A stretch of 64,000 nt of DNA. It comes from Takakia lepidozioides (taxonomy: Eukaryota; Streptophyta; Takakiopsida; Takakiales; Takakiaceae). The position numbers were made by a program, and so were the translations under genes. The stretch spans positions 18,474,001 to 18,538,000 of the forward strand of contig CM060734.1 in assembly GCA_030704615.1 (NCBI GenBank). The letters are read 5' to 3'. The notes below the pieces were generated by a model. That model had not been told where the DNA came from. It worked only from the letters and a program-made list of their open reading frames with translations, and did not search any database. Shown one piece after another: positions 23,400 to 33,987 of this stretch. The stretch's first letter is position 1. Each line of letters begins with the position of its first letter.

Positions 23400-23736
23400 C
23401 CGAGTTTCATCATGTGTAGATGGACGTAGGAACTAGACATTTTGTACATTGAGGTGGCTTCCTCCACCATGTATATATATACAAATGCATTGATGTGTAT
23501 TTGGGTGCACTTTTTCATGCTTTATTCAAGGGAGTTTGGGTGGATGCTATATGTGAATTAGGGTGTTTTGAATTTTATAGTAGCTCCTTGTGTGTATAAT
23601 GTGTACTTTGGGTTTTACCCCATATAATAATGAACAGCGCCATCTATGGAAACTGATAATGACATGGTTGTTTTTGGCATCTTAGGATGCCGACCACAAC
23701 CCCACGACATTAATTCATGAAGTTCATGATCTTGTC

Positions 23737-25583
23737 ATGAACTGGGATTTTGTTCATTCGGAGGGGGGTGCGTGTCGAAGGGACCCGACCCTGTCTAACA
23801 TGGCGGCCTCCGATGATGAGGACAACAATGACAATGGAATTATGCATGAGGATGTGGCAGCGATGGAGGACCTCTTAATGCATCAGATGGTAGATGAGGA
23901 CACGGACTCTTTGAATGACATGGAAAAAAAGGCCAAAACTCCCTTATACGAAGGGGCCAAAGTGAGTAGACTTTCAACCATCTTGTTGTTGCTGAATTTG
24001 CAAATCCGGTTTGGCATAAGCAATGTGGATATGTCCGCCATAATGCGGACTATTGCGGACTACATCCTTGCCCCACATTTGAAGCCGAGAATGCCACGAT
24101 CAAGAAAAGAGGCAAGAAAAGCCTTGGGATGCTGTGGGGATGGGCTATAAGATTTTTCATGCATGTCCATGTGATAAAACCCTATACTACGGAGAGGATT
24201 CGCATCTCACCAAGTGTCCAAAGTGCAACAAAGACCGATATCGGGATGACGTCAAGGGAAGAAAGCCCCGCGTAAGGTATACTCGCGTCACAATACACTT
24301 GTATATTGCATTCTACCTTTTTGCATTGTACAAGACGTAAGGTTTTATTTAGAGATATGAATGATACTGATTATGACATGGGGCCGACATCGGGATGGTG
24401 CCAGAAAATGCACTACTTTCCAATCATCCCGTGACTGAAAGCACACTACCGAAGCCCCTCATTGGCAAAACTGATGAGATGGCATGCCTCGCATCGGAGC
24501 CCCCCGGGAAAGGTGTGCGGACCACAAGATTCACAAGCATGGAGGGATACTGTCAAAGAGAGATGGCCTTTTCTAAAGGACGACCCACAACATGTCCGCC
24601 TCGGCTTCTTCGCGGATGGGGTCAACCCATTCTCTATCCAGTCCCACTTGGCCGGTGACCATGGTGAATTACAACATCCCTTCGTATCTTTCAATAAAAA
24701 AAAATGCCATATCATGTTGCTGCCATTGTACCAGATGAGTGTTCCTATTTCATGCTTATTATTCCCTTGGATTTTACATTAATCTTCTTCTCTTTGGCAC
24801 AATTCCGATGGAAGATTGATGAGTGACGTAATCATGGAGTAAGATGTGTCATTCATTATGAAGTATAATTTTCATGGTGGAGCATTGAAACAATGATGTG
24901 AATGTCTCATAGGGAAAGAACAAGTGAAACACATGGACACATACTTGCGACCTCTAGTTGATGAACTTAAGGAACTATGGATGGGGGTCCCGGTAGTGGA
25001 TGCTTCAATTGACCATATGGCCCGACAATCTTTTCAGATGAAAGACATCTAGCTTTGGACAATGCATGATTATCCAGGTATATTATGTTCCCCATGAAGA
25101 ACCCGCGTACATTTACCTGTCAAGGGATATTGATGAGGATTGGGATTGATTGAAGTAGCGGCGACAGTCTTCTGCACCGTAGTGGGGTAGATGCACATGA
25201 CAATTTTTTGTCTTTGCTAATGTGGCGGGATGTCTATATGACTTACTGTTTGCTCAGGGCTGAGCACCAAAGGGTACCACGCATGCCTGCATTGTGGCGA
25301 TGAACTTGATGCACAAAGCTCTCGCAATCTTTGCAAGATGGTGTATCCCAACTACCGCAAGTTTCTTCCTATGAGCCATCATTGGAGAAGAAGAGACAAA
25401 CACTTGTTTGATGGCAAAGAGGAGTTACGTCCCCCCCCCCACGTGACACCATCCGGGCACTTTTGGGAAGACCGACGGAAGGAGGCCCATGCGGAGGGGT
25501 CCGGTGAAGTGGAGGTGCCCGGCATGAAGCGACTTTCAATCTTCTACAAGTTGTCATATTGGGCGGTACATATTCCACAATAA
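23737..25583 (+). pseudogene. CACTA (En/Spm) TNP2-type transposase, decayed
   Basis: In order along the strand: TPLYEGAKVSRLSTILLLL, PRMPRSRKEARKAL, GYKIFHACPCDKTLYYGE with KCPKCNKDRYRDD (24134-24250), MRWHASHRSPPGK (24475), QHVRLGFFADGVNPFSIQSH (24587), HMDTYLRPLVDELKELWMGV (24930), LWTMHDYPG (25053), GLSTKGYHACLHCGDEL (25257), YPNYRKFLPMSHHWRR and FDGKEELRPPP (25345-25430). This is the TNP2 transposase path, but it passes through several frames and stops and ends early, so it is a relic. No CACTA terminal repeats were found near it. Confidence 0.85.
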
Positions 25584-25649
25584 CACCATCAATATTGTTG
25601 TGCATGCATGTGATATTGCATGTTTTGTATGATTTCCATTGTCACTTTT

Positions 25650-26609
25650 TGTTGAGCGGCTTAAATACTCACCCATCCCTTAGCTATCCGAGGTGGAAAC
25701 TCTAAGGTAGAAGAGTTAGAAGACTCTAAGTACTCAGCCCACTCAGAACAATCAGTCATGACCTACACCTAGTGTATCATGGGGGTGCTTCTCTATTTCT
25801 ATTCTTTCTTGCATTCATGTTTAGTTAAGATACCTTACTGCCTAGAGCTATGTATGAGATTGCTTCTGCAATCTGCCAAGTCCCATCTTTATATCTTAGT
25901 TATACATTCCACAGCTTCTCTCAAGTCTCTCTACACAGTGTGAGAATGAAGTATGAATCATATTTATAACTATCAATCATCAGGCCAAAGCCACAGTGTC
26001 ACTAAGTCTACACTACAGTATCATCTCTACAACTTGCAAGTATCAAGCTACACTCCATCGTCTCTCTCCTCCTCCGCGTACTCTCCTCCGTGTACTCCCA
26101 GTCCATGCGTTCAAGAAGTGATCCCCCCTTCGTAGCTAGTCTCCACTTTCTACCCGCAAGCTGTCCTAACCGTCTAACTAACTATTACCACTCTAACTGT
26201 CAGTCACGACAGCACGAACTGTATTGCCATTCCCAGTTGGTGATGTTCCGCGTTCCCGTTCCCCTTCTGTGGTAACAGCATCCTGTGACCTGTGTGAGGC
26301 TGTGTGGAGCTGTGACCGCACAGTTATGAGGGTCACAGCTGTCGTACGGGCCATACCTGTGGTAGCCTATGCTGCTATAGCCCGTGCGGACCTGTGTCTC
26401 CCCTGCCCTGAGGCTGTGCGAGCCTGAGTAAGACCTATGTGGGCATGTGTCTGCCTCACCTTAAGGCCTGTGTGGGCCCGTGTAAGCCGCACCTTAAGGC
26501 CTGTGTAGGCATGTGATGACTCATGGCAGTGCTCAGAGCCATGTCTGCGCAAAATTAAGGATACTCACAGAACCCGTAAATCGTCCAAGTCCCAGACAGT
26601 CCTGTAACA
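25650..26609 (-). mobile_element. Probable LTR of a retroelement carrying coiled-coil copy B
   Basis: On the minus strand, a purine-rich tract (GAGAGGGGAGGGGA, 26610-26627) is followed at once by TGTTACAGG, the classic polypurine-tract/3'-LTR junction. A matching TG end (plus-strand TGTTGAGC) lies at 25650, giving a ~960-bp candidate LTR of form TGTT...AACA. No second LTR is in the window, so this is an inference from one junction. The interior contains G/C-rich degenerate repeats (GGCCTGTGTGGGC-type, 26430-26520). Confidence 0.35.
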
Positions 26610-26639
26610 ATATCCCCTCCCCTCTCAAAAAGCCGTGCC

Positions 26640-27903
26640 CTCACGGTTTACTACTTGGGGTCAGCAAACCTCTGTGAACAGGCACATGTTTGCTTATGAG
26701 AGTCCTTGTGAGGGCTCTGTGTATGAGCCCGAGCCATGTCTTGCCTGCCTGCTTGCCGGAGCAGATTGCCCTGTCTTGGCATTATATGGTGGCAATTTCT
26801 CAGGCATAGGAGATCCTCGTCTCCTCTTGTCCTCCATGGTTGCCGCATAGTCCTCTGCCATGTCAAAGTTGCCATCTAAGGAACCAGTAGTGTTAGATTC
26901 ACTGTCCCCCTGCTGGTTGGTAATAATGTGCCAATGACTCTGGAGAGCCATTTCCTTCCAGACCAGATCCACAACAAAGGGAATATGGTTGAATGGTAGA
27001 ACTATAGCATTGCTATATTCGAGGTCACCGGGAGTTTTAGGTGGGTTAAAAGAAGAGTCACCCCAGACAGCAGGTAATGTTTGTTGCACCAGTGACATGG
27101 TATCCACGTTATCCTCACAAAGTGGCTGCTGTGAAGCCAATGCACTCCCTCCTTGTGTTGGCAAGGCTTGTACCTCCTCCACTGGAAAATGAAAAACCGA
27201 AGTCTTTGCCCGCAAGTATGTGGCCAATAATTGTTCCTCGGGAACAAACTCTCTCTTGTCAATGTTAGAACTCAACTCATCCACTTGAGTCTGAAGTCCT
27301 TCCACATCCTACTGCAACTCAGCTATCCGACTATAGACATTGTCTGTAGTTCCTGTGGCAATATTCTGCACCCGCTGTCTGAGATCCTTCATCTCATCCC
27401 GACTCAACTTCCTAGGTGCCTTTCCCTCCACTAGTCCTTGTGTCAACCACACCTGCAAGAGATGGTCGTCCACCAATTTCTGTGTAGCAATTCGGATATC
27501 CTGCTCCTCCTTGAGCTTGTATGCTTCCAGCTGTTGTTGTAAACTCTCTAGTCTCTTCATGTGAGGATCTACTAGGGTTGCATAGGCAGCTGTCATGTCG
27601 TTGGTTTCCCTCCATGCTCTTCCAGTCACAAAGGGTTTGTTGTCCCGTACTTTGACCTTTTGATGCAACTCTAAAAGTTGCTGGTCCTGTTCTTCATTGA
27701 GGCACTTCAACTACTGGATGGTATCTTCATTGCGACAAAGAGTATTTTTCATGTCAGCAATGAGTGTGCCCTGCTCTAATGCCTGTGCCTCTGCCCATGC
27801 ACACAGCCCAATTTTCTTCTTGATTTCCTCATCAGCTTGTTCCAGCTTAGCCATCATTGATAACAGCTCAGTCACCAATGTCAACTCGGTCTCTAGACTG
27901 CTT
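26640..27903 (-). pseudogene. Coiled-coil protein of a dispersed family, copy B
   Basis: Frames 27710-27309 and 27305-26694 are in the same register, separated by one in-frame stop (about 27308). Text such as GRAWRETNDMTAAYATLVDP, LKEEQDIRIATQKLVDDH and WLTQGLVEGKAP matches copy A (15618-16850), and further upstream LIADMKNTLCRNEDTIQ is shared. The C-terminal part, which copy A lacks, runs VDELSSNIDKREFVPEEQLL to an ending rich in polar residues. A polypurine tract and candidate LTR follow. The N-terminal end stops against a LINE fragment at about 27904. Function unknown; possibly a gag-like ORF. Confidence 0.6.
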
Positions 27904-28215
27904 TTGTGAAGCTTCTTGCTTGAAGATTAATTGGGAAAAGTCTATAGGGCTTCTGAGTATCCTTCCTGAGGGTTCTTCTTCTTCTCACTGCGATGCATGG
28001 GGTGAGGACCTAGGACTTAAATGGCTCGGTGAAGGGCAGATGCACGAGTCTTTAGGGCATAAGACTGGCCCCAGACTGTTAAATGTAAAGAGCTCCAATA
28101 GGCTAGCTTTCTCTTAATCTTAGAAAGCACAGGAGCAAAGCGGCAAGAAGATCAAGGCGTTGGTTCGCAACTTTATTTGGGGTGCTACTTCAGCATCTTC
28201 AAATAAGGGGGGCTG
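27904..28215 (+). pseudogene. LINE (L1-like) reverse transcriptase fragment
   Basis: Reads FCEASCLKINWEKSIGLLSI, the post-catalytic L1 RT motif 'F...SGLKIN..KS', and after a frame change KIKALVRNFIWGATSASSNK ('NFIWG'). Two stops lie between. In a normal LINE the fragment at 21860 would follow this one, so both may derive from one family. Confidence 0.65.
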
Positions 28216-28671
28216 CTATTTCATGAGCCATGAGCCATGAGCGGCATGAGCCATGAGCCATGTCATAAGTGTCGAAAAAACCATGAGCAGGATTTTTTTT
28301 CAGAAATGATTGTCCATGGGAATAGGGTTTAGGGTGTCACGGTCATAGGGGGACAAGGACCTCCCGATGAAGGAGGTTGGGCAATGTTTTTTAGAATTAC
28401 ATATTGAAAGGCAATGGTTTGCGAATGGTAGGGTGGTACTGCTCTGTACAATGGGCGTCCATAATAGCCTACTAGCCACTTCCAAAATCCACCCCCACTC
28501 CCAATCTGAAACGAAATGACGAATGATGCATTGTGAGAACGATGGATGCAGAATAGAACAAAAAGGAGGGCACAATGGGGTTTTTATTGATCCACATGAA
28601 TTGCATTTCAAGCACGTCTACTGTGCAGATGGTGCAAACAAATCTATAGCCCTATGCCTTCTGAATACAAG
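28216..28671. other. Spacer with CATGAGC-motif repeats
   Basis: 28222-28290 carries at least six CATGAGC(C) units and ends AAACCATGAGCAGG, like the small inverted-repeat element at 38376-38632. The remainder up to 28671 has no recognised content. Confidence 0.5.
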
Positions 28672-29390
28672 TCACGTTGTCAACGGAACTTTAACTGCTC
28701 TGAAGACTAGCTCATGAGTCATCGGGCTCCTCCAGGTAAACTGGATTGCAGCCGTTGTACCGCCCTTGTTGATGTTCACCACAATGTCGTGCCCTTCAAT
28801 CATACCACCATCGAAGATGGAAAGCTTCACTTTTTCGTCCTCCACACCAATGCGAATGTCCCCATACAATGGAGAAGAGGAACGCACTCCTTCAGGAGTA
28901 TGCATCTCCCCGATGGAGTCCACCCAGGTCCACTGGCAGTAGTTCCACCGCAACAGCATAGCAGTGCGCATTCTTCTGCATGGGTGCACGCCGTAGCTGG
29001 GAAAATCGGAATCAAGGATGTGCAAGAGCCACAGACTCCTCAGACCAAGATCGTCACCCCGCTCAAAGGTGTAGTGGCCTGGGATGTACTCAAAAGCTGT
29101 CAATGTTTCCACATTCGCCACAATCTTCTGTGGAAACTGTGTGCCAGATAACGATGTCTCCCGATGTGGCCGTATACATTGCATAATCAAAACCTCCATA
29201 AGGGCAATCGTCGTGGTTCCGCAAGTACGACATCCTTGCAAAGGAGGCCCAGAGGACGTGTGTGTTGTCGATGACAATGACCATGCAGACAACAACAAAG
29301 CCCTTTGATGTTCCAAATGATGAGAAGCGGAAGAGCATTGCGGGCTCCAATAATGGAGGAACTGGGTCCCACCTACCCACCTATCATCGT
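28672..29390 (-). CDS. Unknown protein, inverted paralogue A (frameshifted)
   Basis: The downstream frame contains PGHYTFERGDDLG, LRWNYCQWTWVDSIGEM, PLYGDIRIGVEDEKVKLSIF and DGGMIEGHDIVVNINKGG. The matching upstream part lies in another frame (29380-29090: FARMSYLRNHDDCPYGGFDY, SGDIVIWHTVSTED), so one frame change near 29100 breaks it. The same motifs occur in the same order in the plus-strand ORF at 29712-30372, so the two are paralogues arranged head-to-head. I do not recognise the family. The Cys/Trp-rich central part and DGG(M/I)I(E/D)GHDIVV are its most conserved strings. Confidence 0.5.
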
Positions 29391-29711
29391 GTAACATGTT
29401 CATCACGCCAGCGACGGATGAACCGCTTATTCTTTCTCATCCACGGGGAACAATCGGCCACCTGCCACCGAAGTCCATCCCCCCGGATGGAAATTCGGCA
29501 CCGCATTTACATCGAAGGGGAGTTGGATGAAGTCGTCTCAAGTGGCTATAGGCCATCCTGGCACTTACGGCCCACAGTTTGCATGGCACGGAAGGAAACT
29601 GAAACGGCTACATTCATGGAGCAGCCAATCTTTATCCATGCAAGTTCCTGTAAGGGGGAAATTTAAATGTGCCCTGGAGTGTAAGTCCTCAATTGCAGCG
29701 TTTGCAAAAAA

Positions 29712-30372
29712 TTGTCATCTCCTTGCACTACTTCCTGCCTCCGCGCTGCTGCCTCCTCCATCCAAGAGTTGCTGTCATTCAGCATACTCTGCTACTCTTT
29801 TGCAAGGATGCCCTGTCGCCACAATCCTGCTGACTGCCCTTATCATGGCCACGATTATGCGATGTTCAAACCCAAATCAGGAGACATCATTGTCTGGCTC
29901 TCTGTTTTCATTGACGCTTCTGGAGTCAAGCGGGAGTCATTGCGCACAATGTATTTGGAGGACTATTACCACTTTGAGCGAGGTGAGGGCGAGGGTCAAT
30001 GCAGTCCGTGGGTGCTGCAAATTGTTGACCTCAATATACCCAGCTGGAATGGAATGCCGGACAGATCACGCACGGCCTCGCTTTGGCGCTGGAACTGCTG
30101 CCAGTGGACCAAGGAGGATTGCACCGGGGGAAACTATATTCGTGGAGTTCACTCCGCTCTTCCAGTATATGGAGACATTCGGCTGAGTTGCGAAGACGAA
30201 TCACACGGGCACATGAGGCCCATAGTGACCCTGTCAATGTATGATGGTGGTATCATTGATGGACATGACATTGTCGTCAGCTCCACCAAGGGCACCAGAA
30301 CGACGCAATGCAGTTTACCTGGAGGTGCCGCGTTACTAATGAGCTTGTATTGAAGGCTATCGAAGAGACTTG
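29712..30372 (+). CDS. Unknown protein, inverted paralogue B
   Basis: Open to 30353 with FARMPCRHNPADCPYHGHDY, SGDIIVWLSVFID, YHFERGEGEGQ, LWRWNCCQWTKEDCTGGNYI, PVYGDIRLSCEDE and DGGIIDGHDIVVSSTKG. In the neighbouring frame the ending AMQFTWRCRVTNELVLKAIE continues to 30372 and matches the end of paralogue A, so a single base change near 30300 has altered the last ~20 codons. Function unknown. It lies just outside the palindrome array that starts at 30647. Confidence 0.5.
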
Positions 30373-30646
30373 GTGACACCCATGTAGAAGACGGAATGGT
30401 TTAGATTTGTTTGGACTTTGCTTAATGTGAGACACCGTGTTCGATAAAACAACCCATCGTGCCCTCACTTCTGTGTACTGTGTTTCTTTGTATTGAATGA
30501 ACTGCTGTTATTGGCCCACTATTCAAAATTTGTGGTCTCATTTGTACAATGTGTCTCTCCACATTAATCTCCAGAAGAGCGATATCAAAGTCATGAGGTC
30601 GACGATGCATCTTTGAAGAAACGAAAACATGTACATGCCCAAGTTC

Positions 30647-31315
30647 GGAAATGCGGCATCACATTTCCTTTGTTTCCATGCATTGATGTCCGGCAGCTTC
30701 AACTCCGCCGTTCTGGTCGCATTGGAAATGCGGTGCCGCATTTCCTTTGTTGACATGGCATTTCCATACTTCGAATTGGAAATGCGGCACCGCATTCCCA
30801 TATTCGACCTTCAAATGTGGCAAAGCATGTCCATGTTCGTTCTGGAAATGCGGCGCATTTCCATATCCGTCATAGAAATTTCGTATTCGACAAAGGAATG
30901 CGGCACCGCATTTCCGTCCAGCACAATGGAATGCGGTGCCGCATTTCCGTGCAAAGGTCAGGAATTGGACAAACTTCCATCTCCAAAATGGAAATGCGGC
31001 ACCGCATTTCCATGTCCGACATGGAAATAACGTGTTCAACATACGAATGCGGCACCGCATTTCCGTTTAGCGCAATGGAATGCGGTGCCGCATTTCCGTG
31101 CAAGGGGCTGGAAATGGACAAACTTCCATCTCCAAAATGGAAATGCGGCACCGCATTTCCGTTCGGCCCAACGATTTTGATGTCCAAAACAAGAAATGGA
31201 AAACTGTTGGTGTCCCGGTTATGGAAATGCAGTGCTGCATTTCCAAAACGATGTATTTACCGTTGCCACATTTCCGTTTTTCCGTTCCGACATGGAAATG
31301 CGGCACCGCATTTTC
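30647..31315. repeat. Palindrome array 1 (22-bp palindrome, arm GGAAATGCGG)
   Basis: Twelve copies of a near-perfect palindrome (arm GGAAATGCGG, centre CA or TG, then the reverse arm ending GCATTTCC) start near 30647, 30724, 30778, 30844, 30895, 30928, 30990, 31044, 31077, 31139, 31223 and 31294. Three successive palindromes plus spacers are duplicated as a 149-bp higher-order unit (30895/31044, 30928/31077, 30990/31139). Open frames on both strands here (repeated 'MRCRIS'-type peptides) are only translations of the repeat. Confidence 0.9.
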
Positions 31316-31591
31316 GGTTTTGGGAAGGACGTGGTTTCAGAGATGGTGTCGTTTAGAAGCACATGGGAGAGGGGACCTCAACTGGAAAGAAATACCTTTA
31401 TATATTCAGGAAGAAAATGTACAAAGAGTTATTTAAAATTCTATCCATCTTGGAAATCATCATCACTATCGTCATCTTTTCCTAGACTGTCCTGCTCCCA
31501 TTCCACCCCCTCATTGCCTTTCTCATGTCCAGCGGACTGGTCGTTGGCCAACTTTTGAAAATCCTATCTTCCCCTTGCGGAACTGACCATC
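31316..31591. other. Spacer between palindrome array 1 and the methyltransferase-like gene
   Basis: No recognised coding content. It may hold the 3' UTR of the minus-strand gene ending at 31592. Confidence 0.35.
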
Positions 31592-33848
31592 TCACCTCAT
31601 TGGGTCGTCATCCTCTTTGTCTTCATCACTCTCTTCCGCGGAATCACATACATACTTCTGCACTCGTCTACCTATCTCAGCTATAGCCAACTCTCTCCAC
31701 TTCCTTCTGTCCTCCCTAGCCATCTCCAAAATCAGCTCTACTTTACTGGGATTCTCACATCGTCTAATGGCTGTCTTTGCAAGCTTAGCTGCATAACTAA
31801 GAAGGGAGTAGTCCTTCACTGGGCTCTTCATGAAGTCGGACCTCGCAAAGAACGGGACATTTTCCCTGGCAAGAAATGTAGGCGCCACTGGTTTCGACCC
31901 AGATCTTGGAATCCTGCACATAATAATCACTTCCCCAGACCAATGAGAACTACAATCCGGCATTCACGTGAAAGAAAGAATGACCCAGAAGGCTTTGCAA
32001 ACTTACTATGTTTCCACTCACTCATATTTCGGGTTCTCCTCGGCATCAATGTCCACTATCTCTTCCTCTGAGGCATCAGTGGCTGCGATGGGAGCCTTCA
32101 CATTTCGTTGAAGCCCTTCCAGAGGGGATCCCCAGACGGATATGTCCTCCTCGTAGGCAAAGAGGTGCCGGTCGTAAAACCGCCCAGCCCACATTGAGGC
32201 ACTTGTGAGAATGGCATCCACTCATTAAAACATGGCCCTTGAGAAATGCAGAATTTGAACATAATGAAAATTCGTAGAACAACATAGTACCAAAATCTGC
32301 ATACCTGTTCCACAGATGAGGTCCAGCACTTTGCCCTCCAGGTCAGTGCATGCCTCCATAATGGTCTAGATGAAGGCAGGGCTCCGAGTCCGTGAATACT
32401 GCAAGGGATCCATTGAAGTGAGGCTATGAGGGAGGAGTTCCGTGGGAACGTTGTTGAACAGGACGTCGTAATCGATGGGGTCGCAGTTTGGGTCAACCAA
32501 CAATCCATCCTTCCGGAAAGCAAAGGTCGAGTTCTCCTTCACAAAGCAGTATGCATCGAACTGCTTTGTCTGCAGACACAGTGGAGAATGATTAGAATTC
32601 GAATGCCGCACCGCATATCAAAACAGCTTAGAAAATGCAAGGACGATTGCCAATGTGGTAATTACCATCTTCCCTTCTGAGCGAAGGCCCAATGTGTTGA
32701 TGCACGTCCACTTCTTCTTCAAAATTGGGACGGCACTCTTGTGGGTCCACTTCGCAATTCCTGCCTTTGTGTTTTTCCCTCTGCTTGCAAGGACAACAAC
32801 ACAGCCTCTGTCGTCCAGCACCATGCGGGCGAGCCCGAATCTTTTTTTCCAAAAGTCCTCTGAGTATCTGTTCCAAGACGGCACAACATGCAGTCCTTCC
32901 ACAGGCTCTCCATCCGGAATATCCAAGATGATCATATCGCAAGACCACTCGGTGATTTTTCCACCCCTCCTGCAATCGTTCCCTACACACACCTTCTCAA
33001 AGAACGAGACCATCTTCTGAAACCCAGAGGTGTCGGAAGGCTCTTTGGCAGCCGCCTTCTTCAGTGCTCTGCCCTTCAGCCCCTCCATGGACCTGATGTA
33101 TGCCAACTTGGCTGCCGCCTATCCAAAGCCGCCAAGAAACTCTCATTCACACACTGCACTACTGTTTCTGGCTCCACTTTCGGCCTCTTCATTTCCACCG
33201 GCTCGAAAGGGTGCCCCCCTGGGGGGTTGAAGAGTGCCTTCTTTGTTGAGTCTGTTCTCGTCCCTTTCGTGACAATGGTGGCCGCAGGGGATTTAGGCTG
33301 CGTTTCGGGGGGTGGGCTGGTTGCAAAGTCTCCATCGGAGCCCTCTTCTTCACTCTCTTCTTGCTCTTTCTGTTTCTGTTTCTTCGTCTTCTTGGGTGTC
33401 ACAACTGCTGCTCCTTGTTGGCGAGTCCTCTTCTTTGACCCCTTCTGTTGAGCCTGCACAGCTGCATCCACCGTCTTCTGTGCCATCTCAGCTGCCTTTC
33501 TGGATTCTTCCAGAGCAGCAGTGTCCTTTGCCTTTTCAGGCCTACCAGGGACAGGTCTTTCCCCTGTCTTTCCCTTATCTTCTCCTCCGCTTTCGCGTGC
33601 AACTCTTTCTCCGATTCATCAACAAGTCCGCTAGACATGTCCAGGTACCAGGGGCGTCCAGCGAGATGCGAGGCATGCCATTGTTTCTGCATCTCTGGTG
33701 TGTAGACACAGCTTGCGCCCGGCACGGTCCAAGCCATGAAAAACGGGGGCTCTTGCGCCAGGGCCCCTGTCTTAAGTAGCACGTATTTCATATACCTGCA
33801 ACACACACCACATGCGTCAGTACAGGTTTTGAAGAATGTATTCTGCAT
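31592..33848 (-). pseudogene. DNA methyltransferase-like protein (beta-class N6A/N4C motif order), copy 1
   Basis: Minus-strand, spliced. The N-terminal part (33848-33076) has a low-complexity basic/acidic linker (KKTKKQKQKEQEESEEEGSD). The central exon (33106-about 32664) contains a motif IV-like segment, WSCDMIILDIPDG, followed by WNRYSEDFWKKRFGLARMVL and GCVVVLASRGKN, the usual sequence after the DPPY loop. After an intron (about 32663-32583, holding a palindrome), the exon from TKQFDAYCFVKEN ends SRTRSPAFI, stop, then KVLDLICGTG, a motif I-like loop. A phase-1 intron precedes TSASMWAGRFYDRHLFAYEE (32221-32018). Order IV then I is that of beta-class amino-methyltransferases. Lesions: a frameshift near 33120 and a stop at about 32366; the catalytic DPPY is DIPD. 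Homologous exons occur at 53.9-54.5 and 55.9-56.4 kb. The enzyme class is inference. Confidence 0.5.
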
Positions 33849-33987
33849 ACAACGGGAGCTGGGCTTTACCTATACACAATTCGCATTGCTGCTTTTCCCG
33901 CCCCCTCCTGATGTGTATACTCCACGCTCCTTCTTGTTGTCTGCAGCTCCCTGGCAAAGAGGTTGTCCTTGTACGCACATCTGAAAC

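Noticed and set aside
30629-31558. Overlapping ORFs on both strands with repeated 'MRCRIS'/'GNAAPHF' peptides
   Set aside because: They are translations of the palindrome repeat and its spacers, equally open on both strands, with no independent coding signal.
32655-33451. Plus-strand ORFs of 120-187 codons
   Set aside because: Antisense of the methyltransferase-like exons, whose minus-strand motifs and splice sites are coherent.
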